DNA from: Verrucomicrobiota bacterium
GTDB taxonomy: Bacteria > Verrucomicrobiota > Verrucomicrobiia > Limisphaerales > JAEYXS01
Assembly (NCBI GenBank): GCA_023431185.1
Contig: JAEYXS010000028.1
Coordinates: forward strand, 1 to 30,511
DNA length: 30,511 nucleotides
Direction: 5' to 3'
Positions 8,474 to 16,816 of the stretch are shown here, one piece after another. Made by a program: the position numbers and the translations under genes. The stretch's first letter is position 1, and each line of letters opens with the position of its first letter. The notes under the pieces were generated by a model. The model was not told the DNA's origin. It searched no databases and saw only the letters and a list, made by a program, of their open reading frames with translations.

Positions 8474-11400
8474 ATGAAGTTTGTTTTCGGCATTGATTTC
8501 AGGTTTAAAAGCTTCGCCTCCTGCGTAGCCGGTTTGCTCTACCTCTGCCTTGCAGCCACAGCCAGCCAAGCTTCCTCGGACTACAGTTCGCGCTTATGGC
8601 AAATGGAGGATGGCCTTCCGCATAGCATCGTCCAGGCCATCACCCAGACCCGCGATGGCTACCTCTGGATTGGCACGCGTGAAGGACTCGCCCGGTTCGA
8701 CGGGATAAATTTCACACTGATCGATCTCTCCCCCGATTCGCTCGAACCCTCCATCATGTCGTTTTGCGAAACCCGCGATGGCAGTCTTTGGATCGCCTCC
8801 GAGAACGCCGGGCTTTTTCGCCTGCGTAATGGCCGCGTCTCCCGTTTTCGATCCCGTGACGGTCTGCCCAACAATGTCGTTTACGATCTGCTTGAAGACA
8901 AAAACGGCCAGCTCTGGATCGCCACCCGACGGGGTTTGGCGCAATACGTGGATGGCGAGATCCGCCCAATGTTCACGGACAAAGTCACCGCCGGGGTTTG
9001 GTCACTCTGCCTCGATCAGCAAGGCGACATCTGGGCCAGTTCCGGGTATAATCTTTCCCGGTTACGGGGTGATGAGGTTCAGACCCACACTGTTACTTCC
9101 GCCCAACCGCCGGAATCCATCCCGCCCGCCATCCGACGGGTCTATTGCGATAAAAAGGGAAAGATCTGGGCCGGCAGCAATGTCCATCTCATCGAGATGA
9201 CGGAGAGCGGCTTTCGCCATCACGTCAAAGATACCGGGCCTGCCGGTATCATCAGTGTGATATTTCAGGATCGCGAAGAAAACCTCTGGGTAGGCACGTA
9301 CGCCGGGTTGGGCCGTTTCGCGGACGGCAAGTTCTTCAAGGAGGATAAAAATCAGGGCACCGTCTCCCGTGTCCATTCCATCTACGAAGATCGCGAAGGC
9401 AATCTCTGGATCGGTTCGGAAGAAGGCCTCGCCCGGTTGACCCCGCGCCACATCACCGTTTACACCCGGCAGGAAGGTTTGACCCAGAATACCACAGCCG
9501 CCGTCAGTGCGGGCAGCGACAACAGCATCTGGATCGGTGTCTGGGGCGGCGGCATCAACCGCATCAAAGATGGTGTCATCACCACTTACGGGAAGGCAGA
9601 AGGACTGACCACCGACTTCATCCTCTCCGTGCTGGAAGGCCGCGATGGCAGCCTCTGGGCCGGCTCTGATTTCGGCGGCGGTCTGCATCGTCTGAAAGAT
9701 GGCAAGTTCACTCACTTCGGCAAAGCGGAAGGCTTGCCCGATCGCTCCGTCATTGCCTCATTGTGTGAAGATGTGCAGGGAAATATTTGGGTCGGCACGC
9801 GCAATGGCCTGTTCCGTTTGCGCGATGGCAGATTCGCCACCTACACCACGCGCCAGGGCCTTTCCCATAACCGTATCAACAGCCTCTATGCCGGACACGA
9901 TGGCATTCTGTGGATCGGCCTGGAAAATGGTTTGATGCGTTATCAATCAGGCGCGTTCACCCAAGAGCCCGCTTGCCAGGGAACTGCGGTCGTCTCCATT
10001 TATGAGGACACGGAGCAAACCCTCTGGGTCGGCACCTACGGCCAGGGCTTGAATCGAATCAAACACGGCCAGGTCGATACCTACACCAGCCAGCACGGTC
10101 TCTATAGCGATTCCATCTTTGATATCGTGGAAGATGATCGTCACAACCTTTGGGTGAACAGCAGCAAAGGCATCTTTCGTGTCAGCAAATCGGAATTGGA
10201 AGCGGTCGCCCGGGGCTCAAGTCCTTCACTGACATCCATCCGCTATGGCCGGATGGCTGGCATCATCAGCAGCAGCCAGTATCGTGAGCCGGTTCATCCG
10301 GCCGCTACCCGCAGCAAGGATGGCAAACTGTGGTTCCGCACCAACCAAGGTGTCGCCTCAGTCGATCCCAATCGCGTCCAGCCCAATTCCCGTCCTCCTT
10401 CAGTAGTCATCGAGCAAGTCTATGCCGATAAAAAACTCGTTGGCTCCATTGACGGTGAGGAACCGCTGGCTCAAGCGGCTGCCGCTGCTGCACGTAAAAA
10501 TGGCCAACTCGCCCCGCCCTTGCGTCTCTCGCCCGGATTCCGGCTCACCGTGCCTCCTGGTGAAGGTGAATTGGAGATCCGCTACACCGCCCTCAGCTAT
10601 TCAGCACCTGAGCATAGTCAGTTCAAATACCGGCTCAAAGGTGTCGATTCCCAGTGGGTTGATGCCGGCAATCGCCGGTTCGCATATTACTACAATCTAC
10701 CTCCGGGCATCTACCGCTTTGAACTGCTGGCTCGCAATGATGATGGTGTCTGGAATGACATCGGTGCCACGATGGCCATCGAATTGCTCCCGCGTTACTG
10801 GCAGACATGGTGGTTCAGGACGCTCTGCGGCCTGTTCGCCGTGAGCATCATCGCCTTGAGTGTCCGCGCGGTCACCAAGCGCAGGCTCCAACAAGAGCTC
10901 GCTCGCCTGGAGCAGCAAGCCATCATCGAGAAAGAGCGTGCCCGCATCGCCCGTGACATGCATGACGATCTCGGTGCCCGCTTGACCGAAATCATGTTGC
11001 TCAGTGATTTCTCGCTCAAATCCGCCAAGACCATCGAGAAAGCCCAATCCTTTGCCACGCGCATCACGGAAGCCTCGCGTGAACTGATCAATAATCTCGA
11101 CGGCCTCGTCTGGACCGTAAACCCGGAAAACGACACCCTGGCCAGCCTCGCCAGCTACTTCCGTGAATATCTGGGGCTCTATCTGCAGTCCAAACCGGTG
11201 CGTTGCCGTCTGGATTTTCCAGATAAGCTGCCGGATTGCCATTTATCATCCGAACTGCGCCATAATCTTTTGCTCGTCGTGAAAGAAGCCCTGAACAATG
11301 CCGTGAAATACGCCGAACCTTCAGAGATAAACTTCCGTCTCCGCGTGCAGGAAGGTCTGCTGTCCATCGACATTGAAGACGATGGAAAAGGCTTTCAGAT

Positions 11401-11554
11401 TACCGATGCCTCATCCCTTGGTAACGGTTTGAAGAACATGCGGAAACGCATGGAAAGCATCGGCGGCACCTACACCTTGACCAGTGCCCCAGGACAAGGG
11501 ACCAAAATCCATCTGCAAGTCCGCATCTTGTCCGCCTCAGACAAATCTGACTGA
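8474..11554 (+). CDS. Propeller-domain sensor histidine kinase (two-component regulator propeller / Y_Y_Y / HisKA_3)
   Basis: A 1026-residue transmembrane kinase. An N-terminal signal peptide (hydrophobic about 13-30, cleavage near SQA-S) is followed by about fourteen repeats of the type D-G-x-L-W-I-G-T-x-x-G-L-x-R, enough for two seven-bladed beta-propellers (about 38-620). A Y_Y_Y beta-sandwich follows (about 695-765), then one membrane helix (about 777-797) and a coiled linker. HisKA_3 has the phospho-acceptor H830 in ARDMHDDLGARLTE. The HATPase has KEALNNAVKYA, DIEDDGKGF and GNGLKNMRKRM. The architecture implies periplasmic ligand sensing and transfer of phosphate to a NarL/LuxR-type regulator, which is encoded next. 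In relatives these sensors often respond to carbohydrates; no carbohydrate genes adjoin here, so the ligand is unknown. Confidence 0.95.
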   Translation: MKFVFGIDFRFKSFASCVAGLLYLCLAATASQASSDYSSRLWQMEDGLPHSIVQAITQTRDGYLWIGTREGLARFDGINFTLIDLSPDSLEPSIMSFCETRDGSLWIASENAGLFRLRNGRVSRFRSRDGLPNNVVYDLLEDKNGQLWIATRRGLAQYVDGEIRPMFTDKVTAGVWSLCLDQQGDIWASSGYNLSRLRGDEVQTHTVTSAQPPESIPPAIRRVYCDKKGKIWAGSNVHLIEMTESGFRHHVKDTGPAGIISVIFQDREENLWVGTYAGLGRFADGKFFKEDKNQGTVSRVHSIYEDREGNLWIGSEEGLARLTPRHITVYTRQEGLTQNTTAAVSAGSDNSIWIGVWGGGINRIKDGVITTYGKAEGLTTDFILSVLEGRDGSLWAGSDFGGGLHRLKDGKFTHFGKAEGLPDRSVIASLCEDVQGNIWVGTRNGLFRLRDGRFATYTTRQGLSHNRINSLYAGHDGILWIGLENGLMRYQSGAFTQEPACQGTAVVSIYEDTEQTLWVGTYGQGLNRIKHGQVDTYTSQHGLYSDSIFDIVEDDRHNLWVNSSKGIFRVSKSELEAVARGSSPSLTSIRYGRMAGIISSSQYREPVHPAATRSKDGKLWFRTNQGVASVDPNRVQPNSRPPSVVIEQVYADKKLVGSIDGEEPLAQAAAAAARKNGQLAPPLRLSPGFRLTVPPGEGELEIRYTALSYSAPEHSQFKYRLKGVDSQWVDAGNRRFAYYYNLPPGIYRFELLARNDDGVWNDIGATMAIELLPRYWQTWWFRTLCGLFAVSIIALSVRAVTKRRLQQELARLEQQAIIEKERARIARDMHDDLGARLTEIMLLSDFSLKSAKTIEKAQSFATRITEASRELINNLDGLVWTVNPENDTLASLASYFREYLGLYLQSKPVRCRLDFPDKLPDCHLSSELRHNLLLVVKEALNNAVKYAEPSEINFRLRVQEGLLSIDIEDDGKGFQITDASSLGNGLKNMRKRMESIGGTYTLTSAPGQGTKIHLQVRILSASDKSD

Positions 11555-11616
11555 TTATTTGCCGACGCCACACTGGACATTTCCACCGTCATCACGTATT
11601 CAACGCCCAACGTCCG

Positions 11617-12261
11617 ATGCCCATCAACGTATCCATCGTCGAAGACAACAAGCGCCTCCGCGAGAGTTTGAGCATCCTCATCGATGGCTCTGAAGGCTTC
11701 CGTTGCCTCAGCTCTTTCCCCAATGCGGAGGAGGCCATCAAACGTCTTCCCGGTTCGTGGCCCGATGTGTTGCTGATGGATATCAATCTGCCGGAAATGT
11801 CTGGCATCGAGTGTGTTGCCAAGCTGAAAGAACTGCGCCCCGCGCTCCAGATCATCATGCTCACCGCCTACCTGGAGAATGATAAGATCTTTCAATCCCT
11901 GCTGGCGGGTGCGACTGGCTACCTCATCAAACAGACCTCACCCACGGAGATTCTGGAAGCCATTGCCGATGTCCATCGCGGCGGCGCCCCCATGTCTGGC
12001 GATATCGCCCGCAAGGTCGTGGAATACGTGCAGCAATCCAAACGCCCGGCCGGTCAGGCGGAAGAAACTGCTGACCTCTCCAAGCGCGAGCACGAGATCC
12101 TTACCTATCTCTCCAAAGGTTATCAGTATAAGGAAATCGCCGATGTGCTTTCGCTCAGCGTCTCCACCGTCCGCACGCACTTGCGCAGCGTCTATAAGAA
12201 ATTGCACGCCCGCTCCCGCACCGAGGCAGTGGTGAAGTTTCTCGGTCAAAGTCCCCGGTAG
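11617..12261 (+). CDS. NarL/LuxR-type response regulator
   Basis: A 214-residue regulator. The receiver domain (1-120) has acidic residues E9-D10, phospho-acceptor D55 in LLMDINLPEMSG, a conserved Thr in IIMLTAY and Lys in YLIKQT. The C-terminal LuxR helix-turn-helix (about 145-210) reads LSKREHEILTYLSKGYQYKE then IADVLSLSVSTVRTHLRSVY, a clear GerE-type DNA-binding domain. It follows the propeller kinase by 62 bases on the same strand, so they form a cognate pair: the HisKA_3 kinase class almost always phosphorylates this regulator class. Its targets are unknown. Inverted repeats in the non-coding region just downstream (12262-12599) are candidate operators, but this is inference. The ATG at 11617 has no Shine-Dalgarno. 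Confidence 0.95.
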   Translation: MPINVSIVEDNKRLRESLSILIDGSEGFRCLSSFPNAEEAIKRLPGSWPDVLLMDINLPEMSGIECVAKLKELRPALQIIMLTAYLENDKIFQSLLAGATGYLIKQTSPTEILEAIADVHRGGAPMSGDIARKVVEYVQQSKRPAGQAEETADLSKREHEILTYLSKGYQYKEIADVLSLSVSTVRTHLRSVYKKLHARSRTEAVVKFLGQSPR

Positions 12262-12269
12262 CTTACCCT

Positions 12270-12283
12270 CGTCCATTTGGACG
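12270..12283. promoter_or_regulatory. Palindrome CGTCCA-N2-TGGACG
   Basis: A perfect 6-bp inverted repeat with a 2-base centre, nine bases after the response-regulator stop codon. The loop is too short for a good RNA hairpin and no T-run follows, so a protein-binding site is more likely than a terminator. The binding protein is unknown. Confidence 0.3.
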
Positions 12284-12372
12284 ATGTTTATGGAGCCACC
12301 ACGACTGAATCTCCTGCGATTCATCCTTAAAGTCGAATACTCACTGGCCTTCCCTTCCTCCATCCTTTGAGC

Positions 12373-12398
12373 GTGATCATATCACCAGCGTGATGTGA
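12373..12398. promoter_or_regulatory. Clustered GTGA/TCAC inverted repeats
   Basis: GTGAT-CAT-ATCAC (12373-12385) is a perfect inverted repeat. It overlaps a second, near-perfect arrangement in which TCATATCAC (12377-12385) faces GTGATGTGA (12390-12398) across four bases, with one mismatch. This looks like a two-site operator upstream of the prepilin-like gene. GTGA-type half-sites recall CRP/FNR-family sites, but the spacing does not match the classical one. Confidence 0.35.
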
Positions 12399-12599
12399 TG
12401 ACGTCTATGGCCAGAAAGATCGCCTTGTCTGCCAGCCAAGTGTGGCCCAAAGCCAACCTCCGCCCTCGCTGTCATCAGCTTTGGGCGAGCGACTGCCGCC
12501 ACTGCGGTTTTCGGAGGACTCCACCACCGGCACTTCGCCTGATTACGCTTTCCCGCACTCAATTTCCGCTTCCGCTAACGACCAACCAGCCAATCTAAC

Positions 12600-13538
12600 A
12601 TGAAACCAAAAACCGATAGCCAACCCAGTGCCATCCGCGTGAGTCGTTTGCACGCGGCCTTCACCCTCATCGAACTGCTGGTGGTGATCGCCATCATCGC
12701 CATCCTGGCCGGCATGCTTCTCCCGGCTCTGGCCAAGGCCAAGGTCAAAGCGCAGACCACCCGCTGCCTCAACAACCTCAAGCAAACTGGCACCGCCAGC
12801 GCCATGTATCTCGGCGACAATAAGGACAAAATCCCTTATGGCGTCATCCGCAGCATCTTCGTCTCCGGCAGTCTCCGGGATTGGAGCTGGGATGATTTGC
12901 TCCACTCGTACATGGGCGGGTTTCAGAGCTGGGACGGTTTGGCCAATGCGCCCATCTATCTCACCAACAACCCGGTGCAATTGCTCATCTGTCCTTCAGA
13001 TTCGTCACAGATGAACTGGACCTACGGAGCCAAACGCTCTTACTCCATGGGACGCCATCAGCAAGGCGTGGCCGACAGCTCCACTTACGAGGCGGTGGCT
13101 GCCAAAAGTTGGCCGCCAAGCCCAGATAACCGGAACGGCCTCGGCTTGTTTTGGGCCACCTCAGGCAGCGGCCCCGGTCGCAACTGGGATACGCGCGACA
13201 TAACTGACAACACCTCCAAGCCCTACCCGCGCAATCAAAAAGCCGTTTACAGCGCCATCGTCCGCGATCCCAGCGACACGATGCAGGTCTCTGAATATGT
13301 CTCCACCACGAGTTATCAGGGCTATCAATTGGGAGCCATTATGATCGCTCCCTCCTATCAGATTGGCGGCACTAACAACACCAGCGGCGTCAACCCCGAT
13401 TCCTATCACAACCGCATGGTGAATTATCTCATGGTGGATGGCCGCGTGGAGACGATGCAGCCCGCCAAGATTCTAGGCTCCACCAATGTCAACCCGGCCA
13501 AGCAATCGGGCATGTGGACCATCTCCGCCAAGGACTGA
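12600..13538 (+). CDS. Prepilin-type N-terminal cleavage/methylation protein with H-X9-DG motif
   Basis: A 312-residue protein. A basic leader (1-20) ends in A20, followed by F21-T-L-I-E25-L-L-V-V-I-A-I-I-A-I-L, the class III prepilin signal cut by a PilD-type peptidase and N-methylated on Phe. The hydrophobic helix is followed by LPALAKAK and a conserved CLNNLKQ segment. The C-terminal half carries H270-x9-D-G (H-N-R-M-V-N-Y-L-M-V-D-G), typical of the large pseudopilin-like families expanded in Verrucomicrobiota and Planctomycetota. Such proteins are thought to be exported through a type II secretion or pilus-like system, but individual roles are mostly unknown. Its partner machinery is not in this window. 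A small putative lipoprotein follows 29 bases later. Confidence 0.93.
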   Translation: MKPKTDSQPSAIRVSRLHAAFTLIELLVVIAIIAILAGMLLPALAKAKVKAQTTRCLNNLKQTGTASAMYLGDNKDKIPYGVIRSIFVSGSLRDWSWDDLLHSYMGGFQSWDGLANAPIYLTNNPVQLLICPSDSSQMNWTYGAKRSYSMGRHQQGVADSSTYEAVAAKSWPPSPDNRNGLGLFWATSGSGPGRNWDTRDITDNTSKPYPRNQKAVYSAIVRDPSDTMQVSEYVSTTSYQGYQLGAIMIAPSYQIGGTNNTSGVNPDSYHNRMVNYLMVDGRVETMQPAKILGSTNVNPAKQSGMWTISAKD

Positions 13539-13567
13539 TCAATCGCGAGTAAGCGTCGAAAAGCAAA

Positions 13568-13981
13568 ATGAAGCCCTTACCTTTTCTCCTGTCGCTGGCC
13601 GTCAGTTTCCTCATGTTTGGCTGTAGCGACCCTCTGCTGGAAAACTCGCCCGCACCAGCCACGCCTGCTCCCCACCAAGCCTCAGTGGGTGTGGATGTGA
13701 ATCCAACGACCGCTGTCGTCGTGCCTCCTGATGGTGCCGCTCCTTTGCCATCACCCCAAGCCAGCGAGAACAACGCGTTCCCTGAAGCCTTCGCCACGGA
13801 ACAGACACTGCATACGCTGAACATGTTCCTCATCGAATACCAGGCCTCCGGAGGGCAGATTCCGGCCACCATCGAAGAGATGATCGCAAAGAAGATCATC
13901 CCCAAGATTCCACCTGCCCCCACGGGCAAACGATTTGAGGTGAATCAGCAAAAAGCCATGGTGACATTCGCCGACAACTGA
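13568..13981 (+). CDS. Small putative lipoprotein
   Basis: A 137-residue exported protein. A short basic start and hydrophobic stretch (4-18) end in L-M-F-G-C19, a lipobox-like site, though Phe at -2 is not ideal. A Pro/Ala/Val-rich linker (about 27-65) leads to a small domain with the helical segment TLHTLNMFLIEYQASGGQIP followed by IEEMIAKKIIPKIPPAPTGKR. That domain resembles the short pseudopilin-associated modules found beside prepilin-like genes in Verrucomicrobiota (inference from pattern). It follows the prepilin-like gene by 29 bases, so co-expression is likely. It converges on the M42 peptidase gene with only 20 bases between stops and no visible terminator. Confidence 0.75.
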   Translation: MKPLPFLLSLAVSFLMFGCSDPLLENSPAPATPAPHQASVGVDVNPTTAVVVPPDGAAPLPSPQASENNAFPEAFATEQTLHTLNMFLIEYQASGGQIPATIEEMIAKKIIPKIPPAPTGKRFEVNQQKAMVTFADN

Positions 13982-14001
13982 CCAGTCAGACGCGTGTGCG
14001 A

Positions 14002-15081
14002 TTATCCAAGGCGATGAAAATCAGCACGCGCTTCCTTCGCCAAGTCCTTGAGGCGGACCGGCAGTTTCCCAACCAGCTTGTCAAAATCTGGCATCCGTTT
14101 GGCAGATGCGACCAGCAGCCTCACCATGCCTTCCGCATCCGCCACGCTCACACACTCAGCCTTGATGCGATTGCCTGAGCCGCAGTTATGATAATTACCG
14201 AGCGCTACGCACAACGCAGCGGTCTGATACCCATACTCCTGATACGCCGTCCCCTCGCAAGTGCCACCGCTCATCAGCGCCCGCTGGGAAAGAAACTTCT
14301 TGTCCGCCTGCCTCAGTTCTCCCGCCACTTCACTCAGAAAACGGGTCGCATCTGAATCAAAGATCGAACTGCGGTCGCCCACCCGGATGATCACGCCCTG
14401 CCCCATTTTCACCGGCGGCAGTTCGCGGCTGGTCTCCAGGGAAACCACCAACGCATTCGCCGGAATGAGTTTTTGTTCCGCCACCATCAGCGCGCCGTGA
14501 AAGCCCACCTCTTCCGCCCGGGCGAGGATGCCAGCAACATTGACCGCTGCGCGTTGTCGTTTGAGCTGGACCATCGCCGCCAGGGTCGAAGCGCAACCGA
14601 TCAAATCATCACAGGCACGACCGTGGATGATGCCTTTCCGAAACGCGAAATCTTCAATCTCCCAGACCGCAAACTCCGGCTGGCCATCGATTTCCTTGGC
14701 TGCTTCAACCTCAAACACTTTCTCTTTGCCCACGCGCTTGCCCAATGTTGCTTTGACCTGCTGCGGCATCAACCGCAACGGCACTCCTGCTCGGAAGTAA
14801 TCATCGCCGACACCGCCGCGAAACTTCGCCAGCCAGCGTCGTGGCGATAACTGCTTTACGATCTCAAACCCCGGATGATCCAAGTGCGCCGCCAGTGCGA
14901 GCGAACGCGTCTTGCCGCCTTTGCGATAGCTCACCAGCAGATTGCCATAGTTATCCCGCGCACAATCCAGTCCCTGCTCCAGACAGATGGACTCGGCGAC
15001 CGCCCGGACCTCTTCCTCAAAATAAGGCGCGGTTGCACACCGCATCAGCCTCTCAGCAAAATCTAGAACCAGTGATTTCAT
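14002..15081 (-). CDS. M42-family metallo-aminopeptidase
   Basis: A 359-residue cytoplasmic peptidase of the M42 (glutamyl aminopeptidase / deblocking aminopeptidase) family. Metal and catalytic motifs are visible: H66 in AHLDHPGF (His and following Asp), D158 in GRACDDLIG (bridging Asp), E190-E191 in RAEEVGFHGA (general base and ligand), and a C-terminal HNCGSGN stretch. The middle region (about 85-140) is the usual inserted lid domain. These enzymes trim N-terminal residues from short peptides, often as a dodecamer. M20-family paralogues are similar, but the AHLDHPGF and EEVGF motifs favour M42. It starts 6 bases after the hemW stop codon, so the two are co-transcribed. Confidence 0.88.
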   Translation of the reverse strand: MKSLVLDFAERLMRCATAPYFEEEVRAVAESICLEQGLDCARDNYGNLLVSYRKGGKTRSLALAAHLDHPGFEIVKQLSPRRWLAKFRGGVGDDYFRAGVPLRLMPQQVKATLGKRVGKEKVFEVEAAKEIDGQPEFAVWEIEDFAFRKGIIHGRACDDLIGCASTLAAMVQLKRQRAAVNVAGILARAEEVGFHGALMVAEQKLIPANALVVSLETSRELPPVKMGQGVIIRVGDRSSIFDSDATRFLSEVAGELRQADKKFLSQRALMSGGTCEGTAYQEYGYQTAALCVALGNYHNCGSGNRIKAECVSVADAEGMVRLLVASAKRMPDFDKLVGKLPVRLKDLAKEARADFHRLG

Positions 15082-15087
15082 GAAGGC

Positions 15088-16317
15088 TTAGCGAAGAAAG
15101 AGTTCCGCGGCCCAATCCGCATACCGCAATCCGGTGGGCGTCAGGCGGAAACGATTCTGCTCCAGTTGGGCATAACCCAGCTCCACGAGCTGATCGATTT
15201 CCTTGGCCCATTCCGTCGAAAGATCTCGTTCGGTGCGTTGACGAAATTCATCCAAAGGCCAGCCTGCCGTCATGCGCAGACCAAACGCCGCCGTCTCACC
15301 CGCTCGGCGCATCCCTTGCAACTCTTCCTTGGATTCAAAGGCGCGCTGTCCTTTCTCCAGTTGATCGCAATAGAGCTGAGTGTTCGCCCAGTTCTTCGTA
15401 CGGACACCTTTCACAAACCCCGTCGCACTCGGCCCCAAAGCATGGTAATCAAGCCCCCGCCAATAAGTGATGTTATGCCGACAGGCATAGAGCGGGATCA
15501 ACGGATCACCGGCACCCGGCACTCCGCTGTCAGATTCGGCCAGTTTGCGTATACACTCAGGGGTTTCTCCTTGCGCCGGTTTATTACGACCGAAATTCGC
15601 CACCTCATACTGCACGTAGCCCTGCTCGCCAGAGTATTGTCGCAACTCCTCATACATGCTTGCGGCAAGTTCCTCATCCACATCGAATTCACCCGCCTTC
15701 AACTGTTCAAAAAGCGGTGTATCTTCCTCATAGATGACCTCATAGCACGAGAGATGTTCGCTACCCAAGGCCACCGTCTCACGCAGGGTCTTCTGCCAGA
15801 TCTCCATCGTCTGGGTGGGAATGGCGAACATCAGATCCAAATTGATATTGTCGAAGCCCGCCTGACGCAGAATGTCGTAAGATTTGAAAACCATCTCCCG
15901 GCTATGGACCCGGCCCAGCCGTTCCAGCAACTGCTCGTCCAAAGACTGCACACCCATGGAAATGCGGTTCACGCCGTAATCCCGCAGTAACTTGGCCTTA
16001 TCGAGCGAGACCGTGGCAGGATTGCACTCGACCGTCCACTCTGCCGCGCCAAGGAGATCAAGCCGCTCGAAGGTTTTAAGGACTTGTTCCCACTGTTTGA
16101 GATTCAAGAGGGAAGGTGTTCCACCTCCAAAGAAGACCGTTTGCGGATGCAGCTCAGGCGCAACAAGTTCCAGCTCCTTTATCAGAGCGGAAACGTAACG
16201 ATTAATCAGCTCACCTTGGGCGGATTCAGAAAAAAACGCACAATACTCGCACTTATGTGCGCAGAAAGGCACATGCACGTAGAGACTGCGGACAAACTGA
16301 GTCGCCAAAGGCGTCAT
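15088..16317 (-). CDS. hemW: HemW, radical SAM heme chaperone (HemN-like)
   Basis: A 409-residue radical SAM protein. The iron-sulfur motif is C19-AHK-C23-EY-C26, i.e. CX3CX2C. The next residues (A-F) lack the fourth cysteine of true coproporphyrinogen dehydrogenase HemN (CX3CX2CXC), which marks HemW. VFFGGGTPSLL is the SAM-binding GGGTP element; NRISMGVQSLDEQLLERLGR and HNITYWRGLDYHALGPSA are further family signatures. A C-terminal HemN-type domain (about 330-405) is present. HemW binds heme and delivers it to respiratory proteins and is not a porphyrinogen oxidase. Context fits: HemQ is nearby and an aa3-type oxidase cluster lies later in the window. ATG at 16317. Confidence 0.92.
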   Translation of the reverse strand: MTPLATQFVRSLYVHVPFCAHKCEYCAFFSESAQGELINRYVSALIKELELVAPELHPQTVFFGGGTPSLLNLKQWEQVLKTFERLDLLGAAEWTVECNPATVSLDKAKLLRDYGVNRISMGVQSLDEQLLERLGRVHSREMVFKSYDILRQAGFDNINLDLMFAIPTQTMEIWQKTLRETVALGSEHLSCYEVIYEEDTPLFEQLKAGEFDVDEELAASMYEELRQYSGEQGYVQYEVANFGRNKPAQGETPECIRKLAESDSGVPGAGDPLIPLYACRHNITYWRGLDYHALGPSATGFVKGVRTKNWANTQLYCDQLEKGQRAFESKEELQGMRRAGETAAFGLRMTAGWPLDEFRQRTERDLSTEWAKEIDQLVELGYAQLEQNRFRLTPTGLRYADWAAELFLR

Positions 16318-16379
16318 CCCCTGACGATACTCCGTTTGACCGGGATGCCAAAGAAAAACACCCCGTCAACTCCGACAAA

Positions 16380-16401
16380 GACCGCCTACTCTGAAGCGGT
16401 C
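16380..16401 (-). terminator. Possible weak terminator after the cold-shock gene
   Basis: GACCGC (16380-16385) and GCGGTC (16396-16401) form a 6-bp stem with a 10-base loop that overlaps the cold-shock stop codon. On the minus strand it is followed only by TTTGTCGG, so termination would be partial. Read-through into hemW is possible. Confidence 0.3.
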
Positions 16402-16612
16402 AGGCTTGCGCCTCGGCGCGTTGGACGTTCTGGGCCTTCAAGCCCTTCACGCCTTGCACCACCTCGTAATCCACCTGTTCACCTTCGTTCAAGGTTTTGT
16501 AACCCTGGCCGGTGATGGAGGTGTGATGCACGAAGATGTCTTCACCCGTATCCTGCGCGATGAAGCCATAGCCCTTCTTATTGTCGAACCACTTTACTTT
16601 GCCACTTGCCAT
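16400..16612 (-). CDS. cspA: Cold-shock domain protein (CspA family)
   Basis: A 70-residue single-domain OB-fold protein that binds single-stranded RNA or DNA and melts RNA structure, usually at low temperature or in fast growth. The RNP1 motif KGYGFI (residues 13-18) and RNP2 motif DIFVHH (about 25-30) are intact, as is the N-terminal GKVKWFDNKK. Length is canonical. It has the best Shine-Dalgarno in the window, AGGAGA at 16619-16624, six bases before the ATG, in contrast to most neighbours. Upstream lies an 11-bp hairpin (16660-16689), either the terminator of hemQ or part of the leader. hemW starts 82 bases further on. Confidence 0.96.
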   Translation of the reverse strand: MASGKVKWFDNKKGYGFIAQDTGEDIFVHHTSITGQGYKTLNEGEQVDYEVVQGVKGLKAQNVQRAEAQA

Positions 16613-16618
16613 ACAGCG

Positions 16619-16624
16619 TCTCCT
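16619..16624 (-). promoter_or_regulatory. Strong Shine-Dalgarno of the cold-shock gene
   Basis: AGGAGA on the minus strand, six bases before the ATG at 16612. It is notable because most start codons in this window have no purine-rich ribosome-binding site. Confidence 0.75.
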
Positions 16625-16648
16625 GCTTTGGTCCGCCCAGCGCCTGTC

Positions 16649-16689
16649 GGAAAAAGCAAAAGCGCAAGCATATCCTCTTGCTTGCGCTT
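16649..16689 (-). terminator. Terminator-like hairpin between hemQ and the cold-shock gene
   Basis: A perfect 11-bp inverted repeat, AAGCGCAAGCA (16660-16670) and TGCTTGCGCTT (16679-16689), with an 8-base loop. On the minus strand it is followed by TTGCTTTTTCC. It lies 127 bases beyond the hemQ stop and 47 bases before the cold-shock ATG. The simplest reading is the hemQ terminator. It leaves little room for a separate cold-shock promoter, so a leader attenuator is an alternative. Confidence 0.7.
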
Positions 16690-16816
16690 ACATGCTGATC
16701 CAGCAGACATAAAAACTAATGGCGAACTGGGACGATTTAGCTCCTGTGTCCAAAAATCGTCAAGTTGAGACCCGTTAATAGGCAAAAATGGCTACCCTGT
16801 CCCAAAGGCCCTATTT

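Larger units (their letters stand above)
12262..12599. other. 338-base intergenic region with inverted repeats
   Basis: No gene is supported here. Near its left end lies a palindrome, CGTCCA-TT-TGGACG (12270-12283). A cluster of GTGA/TCAC half-sites follows at 12373-12398. The remainder holds no recognisable structure. The start of the prepilin-like gene at 12600 has no Shine-Dalgarno. As the only sizeable gap between the regulator and the prepilin-like gene, it probably carries the promoter of the latter. Confidence 0.5.

Noticed and set aside
15088..16317. Oxygen-independent coproporphyrinogen dehydrogenase (HemN)
   Set aside because: The fourth Cys of CX3CX2CXC is absent, which fits HemW instead.
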